NCBI GenBank assembly: GCA_965205165.1
Contig: OZ242037.1
Span: 930,001-994,000 of the forward strand
Length of the DNA: 64,000 bases
Source: CBDESM01 sp965205165
Lineage (GTDB): Bacteria; Chloroflexota; Dehalococcoidia; Bin125
Direction of reading: 5' to 3'
Shown: in pieces, positions 60,582-64,000 of the stretch
How the letters are laid out: the number at the start of each line of letters is the position of its first letter
How positions within the stretch are numbered: the first letter of the stretch is position 1
Made by a program: the position numbers and the translations under genes
Notes under the pieces: model-generated
The model's database searches: none
What the model saw: only the letters and a program-made list of their open reading frames with translations
What the model was told of the DNA's origin: nothing

Positions 60582-61850
60582 GTGACGACCTTCGCCGCCG
60601 CCCCCCCGTTGCAGATCCAAGCCGGCGCCCGGATCGCGCCCGACCGCGTGCCCGACCACGTGATCGCCGACCGGGCGGCCGCCGGCGCGATCGCCGAGTC
60701 GATCCGCGATCACGGAGTGATGGGGCTCGACACGGAGTTCATCACCGAACGCAGCTTCCGCCCGCTGCTCGCGCTCGTGCAGGTCTCGACCCCCGAAGGG
60801 GCCTGGATCATCGACCCGCTCGCCGACGGCGCGCCCGACCAGCCGATCTGGGAGTGCATGGCCGATCCGCGCATCACCACGGTCGTCCACGCCCACGAGC
60901 AGGAGACGCGCTTCTGCATCGCCCGCACCGGCCGCCCGCCGGCCGGGCTGTTCGACGTGCAGCTCGCCGCCGGCTTCGCCGGCCATCGCTTCCCCATCGC
61001 CTACGCCGCGCTGGTCGGCTCCGCGCTCGGCCGCAAGCCCGCCGCCTCGCAGTCGCGCAGCGAGTGGACCCGCCGCCCGCTCTCGCCCGCGCAGCTCGAA
61101 TACGCCGCGGACGACGTGCATTGGCTGCTGCCGCTGCACCGCCGGCTCAGCCGCGAACTCAACGCCGGCGGCCGGCTCGGCTGGGCCGCCGAGGAGCTCG
61201 AAGCCCGCGTCGAACACGTCCGCTCCAGCCAGTCCGGCGACCGCGAAGACGCGGAGGCGAAGTGGCGGCGGATGTCCGGGGCGGGCAAGCTCGGCCCCCG
61301 CCAGCTGGCCGCGCTGCGCGAACTGCACGCCTGGCGCAGGTCCGAGGCGGCCCGCGCCGACCTCCCGCTCAAGCGCGTCGCGCGGGACGAGATCCTCGTC
61401 GCGGCGGCGGCCGCGCTCCCGCGCTCGCTCGACGATCTGCTCCGCATCCGCGGCATCGCGGAGCTGCCGCGCCGCTCGCGCCAACCGATCCTCGACGCCG
61501 TAGCACGCGCCCTCGCGCTGCCCGAAGGCGATCTGCCCGAACCGCAGCGCCGCGACCGCGCCGCGACCGGCAAGGCCCTGCGCCGCTTCCTCGAAGCCGT
61601 GCTCGAATCCGCCTGCGAGCGCCACGGCATCGACTCGCGGCTGGTCGGCACGGCCGCCGACCTCAACGCGCTGATCGACCACCGCCTCTCGCCCAACGGG
61701 GCCGCCCGCCCGCCGCGGCTGCTCGCCGGCTGGCGGGGCGAGGTCTGCGGCCGCGAGCTCTGCGACGCCATCGAGGGCCGCGTCGCCCTCCGCATCGACG
61801 ATCCCCGCGCCGAGCAGCCGCTCGCCGCCGGCCCCGTCCCGGGCAAGTGA
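60582..61850 (+). CDS. rnd: Ribonuclease D
   Basis: 422 residues from GTG 60582. DEDDy 3'-5' exonuclease: GLDTEFITE (Exo I), VHAHEQETRF (Exo II), and YAADDVHWLL (Exo III, with the Tyr), followed by HRDC domains (for example LAALRELHAWRRSEAARADLP). Trims tRNA and other RNA 3' ends. Its TGA overlaps the next gene's GTG (GTGA). It is divergent from rpmJ; the ~160-bp gap has no clear promoter. Confidence 0.93.
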   Translation: MTTFAAAPPLQIQAGARIAPDRVPDHVIADRAAAGAIAESIRDHGVMGLDTEFITERSFRPLLALVQVSTPEGAWIIDPLADGAPDQPIWECMADPRITTVVHAHEQETRFCIARTGRPPAGLFDVQLAAGFAGHRFPIAYAALVGSALGRKPAASQSRSEWTRRPLSPAQLEYAADDVHWLLPLHRRLSRELNAGGRLGWAAEELEARVEHVRSSQSGDREDAEAKWRRMSGAGKLGPRQLAALRELHAWRRSEAARADLPLKRVARDEILVAAAAALPRSLDDLLRIRGIAELPRRSRQPILDAVARALALPEGDLPEPQRRDRAATGKALRRFLEAVLESACERHGIDSRLVGTAADLNALIDHRLSPNGAARPPRLLAGWRGEVCGRELCDAIEGRVALRIDDPRAEQPLAAGPVPGK

Positions 61851-62920
61851 CCGCCGCGGCCGCGCCGCCCGCCCCCGTGCTCGCCGCCCGCGCGCTCAGC
61901 GCCGGCTACGGCCGCCGCCGGCGCTCCGTCGTGCTCTCGGACATCGAGCTCGAAGCGCGGCCGGGCGAGCTGATCGCGCTGCTCGGCCGCAACGGCGCCG
62001 GCAAGTCGACGCTGCTGCGCACCCTCGCCGGCCTCCAGAAGCCGCTCGCGGGATGCGTCGAACTGGACGGCCAGCCGCTCTCCCGCCGCAGCCCGGGCGA
62101 CGCCGCCCGCCGCCTCGCCGTCGTCCTCACCGACCCGGTCGACGCGGCCCAGCTCACCGCGCTCGACGTCGTCGGCCTCGGCCGCGCGCCGCATTCCGGC
62201 TTCTCCGGCCGCCTCTCCGCGGCGGACGCCGCCGCCGTCCGCCGCGCCTTCGAGCAGGCCGGCGCGGCGCCGCTCGCCGACCGGCAGGTCGCCTCGCTCT
62301 CCGACGGCGAGCGCCAGCGCGTGATGATCGCCCGCGCCCTCGCGCAGGAGCCCGCCGTGCTGCTGCTCGACGAGCCCACCGCCTTCCTCGACCTGCCCGC
62401 CCGCGTCGAAACCGCCGCGCTGCTCCGCCGCCTCGCCCACGACGGCGGCCTCGCCACCGTGATCGCGACCCACGACTTCGACACTGCGCTCCGCCACTGC
62501 GACCGCCTCTGGCTGCTCGGAAGCGGCGACCGCCCCGCCGTCGGCGCGCCCGAAGACCTGGCCTTCAGCGGCGAACTCGCACGGGTCTTCGGCGACCCGG
62601 CGCTGCGCTTCGACCCGTCGGCGATGACCTTCGAGCCGGACGCGGCCCCCGGCATCCCCGTCCACGTATCCGGCGACGGCGCGGCGGCCGGCCTCGCGCG
62701 CCTCGCCCTCCGCCGCGCCGGTTGCTCCGAAGCGCCGACCGCGCACGCCGCGCAATGCCGCGTCGAAGTCGCGGAAACGGCCGGCGGAATCGCCTGGAGC
62801 GCCGACGGGCCGGGCCGGCTTTCGGCGAGCGGGAGCCTGCTTGGTGATCTATCCGCGTTTGCGCGCTACGCTGGTAGGACCTTGCCCGGTAGCTCAATTG
62901 GTAGAGCGGGCGGCTGTTAA
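61847..62920 (+). CDS. ABC transporter ATP-binding protein, FecE/BtuD-like
   Basis: 357 residues from GTG 61847. Walker A GRNGAGKST, signature SLSDGERQRV, Walker B VLLLDEPTAFLD, H-loop ATHDFDTALRHCD: a metal-chelate/vitamin B12 importer-type ATPase. The C-terminal ~110 residues are an extra alpha/beta piece (VHVSGDGAAAGLARLALRRAG, VEVAETAGGIAW). No permease or binding protein is adjacent. The stop TAA falls in the anticodon loop of tRNA-Asn, so the last 13 codons overlap the tRNA gene. A frame ending earlier is not seen. Confidence 0.85.
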   Translation: MTAAAAPPAPVLAARALSAGYGRRRRSVVLSDIELEARPGELIALLGRNGAGKSTLLRTLAGLQKPLAGCVELDGQPLSRRSPGDAARRLAVVLTDPVDAAQLTALDVVGLGRAPHSGFSGRLSAADAAAVRRAFEQAGAAPLADRQVASLSDGERQRVMIARALAQEPAVLLLDEPTAFLDLPARVETAALLRRLAHDGGLATVIATHDFDTALRHCDRLWLLGSGDRPAVGAPEDLAFSGELARVFGDPALRFDPSAMTFEPDAAPGIPVHVSGDGAAAGLARLALRRAGCSEAPTAHAAQCRVEVAETAGGIAWSADGPGRLSASGSLLGDLSAFARYAGRTLPGSSIGRAGGC

Positions 62921-62958
62921 CCGCTAGGTTACGGGTTCAAGTCCTGTCCGGGCAGCCA
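62883..62958 (+). tRNA. tRNA-Asn (GTT)
   Basis: Cloverleaf of 73 bases plus encoded CCA (62956-62958). Acceptor TGCCCGG pairs with CCGGGCA, anticodon loop CTGTTAA, T-loop GGTTCAAGTCC. The 5' half is also the 3' end of the ABC ATPase gene. Confidence 0.97.
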
Positions 62959-63031
62959 CTTCTTCTTTACGGTGCCCGCTGGCGCAGCCAGCCCGGGTGC
63001 CGAATCCGAGTGGCGGAGTGAGTCTGGTGGA

Positions 63032-63105
63032 TGGCTGCCGCGCCAGGGTTCGAACCTGAACTGAGGGATCCAAAGTCCCTAGTGCTACCGTTACACTACG
63101 CGGCA
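63032..63105 (-). tRNA. tRNA-Gln (TTG)
   Basis: Minus-strand cloverleaf of 71 bases plus encoded CCA (63034-63032). Acceptor TGCCGCG/CGCGGCA, anticodon loop CTTTGGA (TTG), T-arm CAGGTTCGAACCCTG. Confidence 0.96.
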
Positions 63106-63123
63106 CGGACGTTCGGAATGGGC

Positions 63124-63210
63124 TGGTACCGAGGGCCGGACTCGAACCGGCACGGGCCTGGGCCCAACGGTGTTTGAGACCGTCGCGTCTGCCAATTCCG
63201 CCACCTCGGC
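63124..63210 (-). tRNA. tRNA-Leu (CAA)
   Basis: Class II tRNA with a long variable arm. The acceptor GCCGAGG closes with CCTCGGT (one G-U), anticodon loop CTCAAAC (CAA), T-arm CCGGTTCGAGTCCGG, CCA encoded at 63126-63124. Confidence 0.96.
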
Positions 63211-63293
63211 TCTCATTCCACCCCCAAGCCTACCACCCGAAAGCACCGCCGACGCCTCGCAGATCGGGTACCCTGACCGCCTAGGAGCCCAAT

Positions 63294-63878
63294 ATGCCCG
63301 TCGCAACCGCAGATCTCAAGGCCATCGCCGCCACCGCCACGGAAGCGGTGGCCGACATGGAAGAGGGTGCTCTCAAGGAGATCGCCTTCGCCCGGCTCCT
63401 CGACCACCTCTTGGCGGATTCAGCACAGCCCGCATGGTCGTTCGACGACTATGGCGACTACACGTTCCGCGATCCGGACAAGGCGATCGTCGACCTCTGG
63501 CCGCGCCGCACGGAGCAGCAGCGGGCAGATGCAGTGGCGCACTACTTCTCAATCGAGCCCGAGCAGGCCGTCGCCGTGTTCGACCTCTGCGGTGACGAGC
63601 CCGTGGTGCGCTCCGTGGAAACTCTCTCATCGCCGCAGCTCGCGCTGATGGTGCTGGGCGTCCGCGCAGCTTTGGGCTTGGATTCCAACGTCGCGGACCT
63701 TCGCAAGGCTGCAGCCTGCCTGGATGCTTCGAGCGTAGATGGCACTTTGTCCTCGCTCGCGGCTGCTGACGAAATCGTCCTCCTGGCCCAAGACGACCGC
63801 CGGGACTGCCCCGTCCGTCTGCAACTTTGCGGACGCGAACATGCAGTGCGCGCCGTGCGGGATTTCCTGAACCCATGA
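63294..63878 (+). CDS. Hypothetical protein (194 aa)
   Basis: No family recognised. The N-terminal ~70 residues are acidic and helical (FARLLDHLLADSAQPAW, then FDDYGDYTFRDPDKAIVDLWPRR), the rest helical, with LMVLGVRAALGLDSNVADLR. GGAGCCCAAT lies before the ATG. It ends in an ATGA overlap with the next gene, a pair structure common for phage-defence or toxin-antitoxin cargo, and lies next to a tRNA pair. Confidence 0.7.
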   Translation: MPVATADLKAIAATATEAVADMEEGALKEIAFARLLDHLLADSAQPAWSFDDYGDYTFRDPDKAIVDLWPRRTEQQRADAVAHYFSIEPEQAVAVFDLCGDEPVVRSVETLSSPQLALMVLGVRAALGLDSNVADLRKAAACLDASSVDGTLSSLAAADEIVLLAQDDRRDCPVRLQLCGREHAVRAVRDFLNP

Positions 63879-64000
63879 CCAGCGAGGAATCCGGCGAGCC
63901 GGGACTCCGTTTTGCGGACCTCTACGGCGTATCGCGGCACACAGCGGACCTCTTTCATTCGGGATTCCATTCAGAGGCGGTGCGGCACGCGTCCCAAGAG
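63875..64000 (+). CDS. 5' part of a TIGR02391-like protein
   Basis: Only the first 42 codons are in the window. GVSRHTADLFHSGFHSEAVRHASQE resembles the helical 'lf..g.y..Av..A' pattern of TIGR02391/Abi-associated proteins. Coupled to the upstream gene by ATGA. The assignment rests on one short segment. Confidence 0.5.
   Translation, partial: MTSEESGEPGLRFADLYGVSRHTADLFHSGFHSEAVRHASQE

Noticed and set aside
62883..63210. tRNA cluster as an attachment site of an integrated element
   Set aside because: No integrase and no repeated tRNA end are seen within the window; only the neighbouring unknown genes hint at it.

Overview
The window is about 70% GC bacterial chromosome, coding-dense on both strands, with many 4-bp ATGA/GTGA overlaps and many GTG starts. 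No rRNA or phylogenetic marker tree is available. The best guess is Chloroflexota, perhaps a Dehalococcoidia/SAR202-like lineage. This rests on the gene mix: DUF3179 lipoprotein, LLM-class flavin oxidoreductases, lipoproteins with an RRSL motif and Gln-rich spacers, an alkyl-sulfatase-like metallo-hydrolase, a CIRCE-controlled groEL, and a PyrR-controlled pyr operon. An actinobacterial origin cannot be excluded. No CRISPR array, replication origin, complete prophage or intact insertion sequence is visible.

1-9.3 kb: a truncated zinc-binding ABC lipoprotein, a Bcp peroxiredoxin overlapping a 1,301-residue secreted protein of unknown function, a pterin dehydratase, a 5 x 15-bp tandem repeat, small membrane and hypothetical proteins, a DUF3179 lipoprotein and a MOSC protein. 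9.3-15.3 kb: a divergent operator/promoter region, then cysD-cysN (sulfate activation) and tupA-tupB-tupC (tungstate uptake), with a BrnT-like toxin/antitoxin pair between tupA and tupB. 15.3-20.7 kb (minus strand): SDH-type protease, glutaredoxin-like protein, pyruvate kinase, groEL with promoter and CIRCE, an S26-like peptidase and a zinc ribbon protein.

20.7-26.9 kb: an accessory hotspot between an alkyl-sulfatase-like gene and thiN. Two cargo modules sit side by side: a methyltransferase-Mrr fusion, and an unknown protein with a PIN protein. They are separated by duplicated 3' tails of both flanking genes. 27-32.4 kb: two paralogous family-5 solute-binding lipoproteins and two permeases, without ATPases. 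32.4-36.3 kb: an 84-bp-repeat gene encoding PGWW repeats, a 3-TM protein, argS and trpS. 36.3-38.9 kb: decayed DNA (IS5-type transposase and ImmA/IrrE-like remnants), a beta-hydroxyacid dehydrogenase, and a frameshifted NYN gene with a good promoter and a structured leader.

38.9-47.3 kb: an SDR, a lone phage-portal-like protein with a zinc ribbon protein, the fatty acid cluster fabD-fabF-fabF-acpP, a small cupin, and a DUF433/DUF5615-type toxin-antitoxin pair. 47.4-56.2 kb (minus strand): the pyrimidine operon pyrR-pyrB-pyrC-carA-(GNAT)-carB-pyrK, preceded by a promoter, a PyrR-binding RNA element and a 20-codon leader peptide coupled to pyrR. 56.2-64 kb: Trm112-like protein, biotin carrier and biotin carboxylase, an LLM oxidoreductase, a phosphotransferase, a thioesterase, a zinc-free L36, RNase D, an ABC ATPase whose stop codon lies inside tRNA-Asn, tRNA-Gln, tRNA-Leu, and two unknown genes at the right edge.

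Functionally the window combines housekeeping modules (pyrimidines, fatty acids, sulfate activation, glycolysis, chaperone, aminoacyl-tRNA synthetases) with small defence or toxin-antitoxin insertions placed inside or next to those operons.
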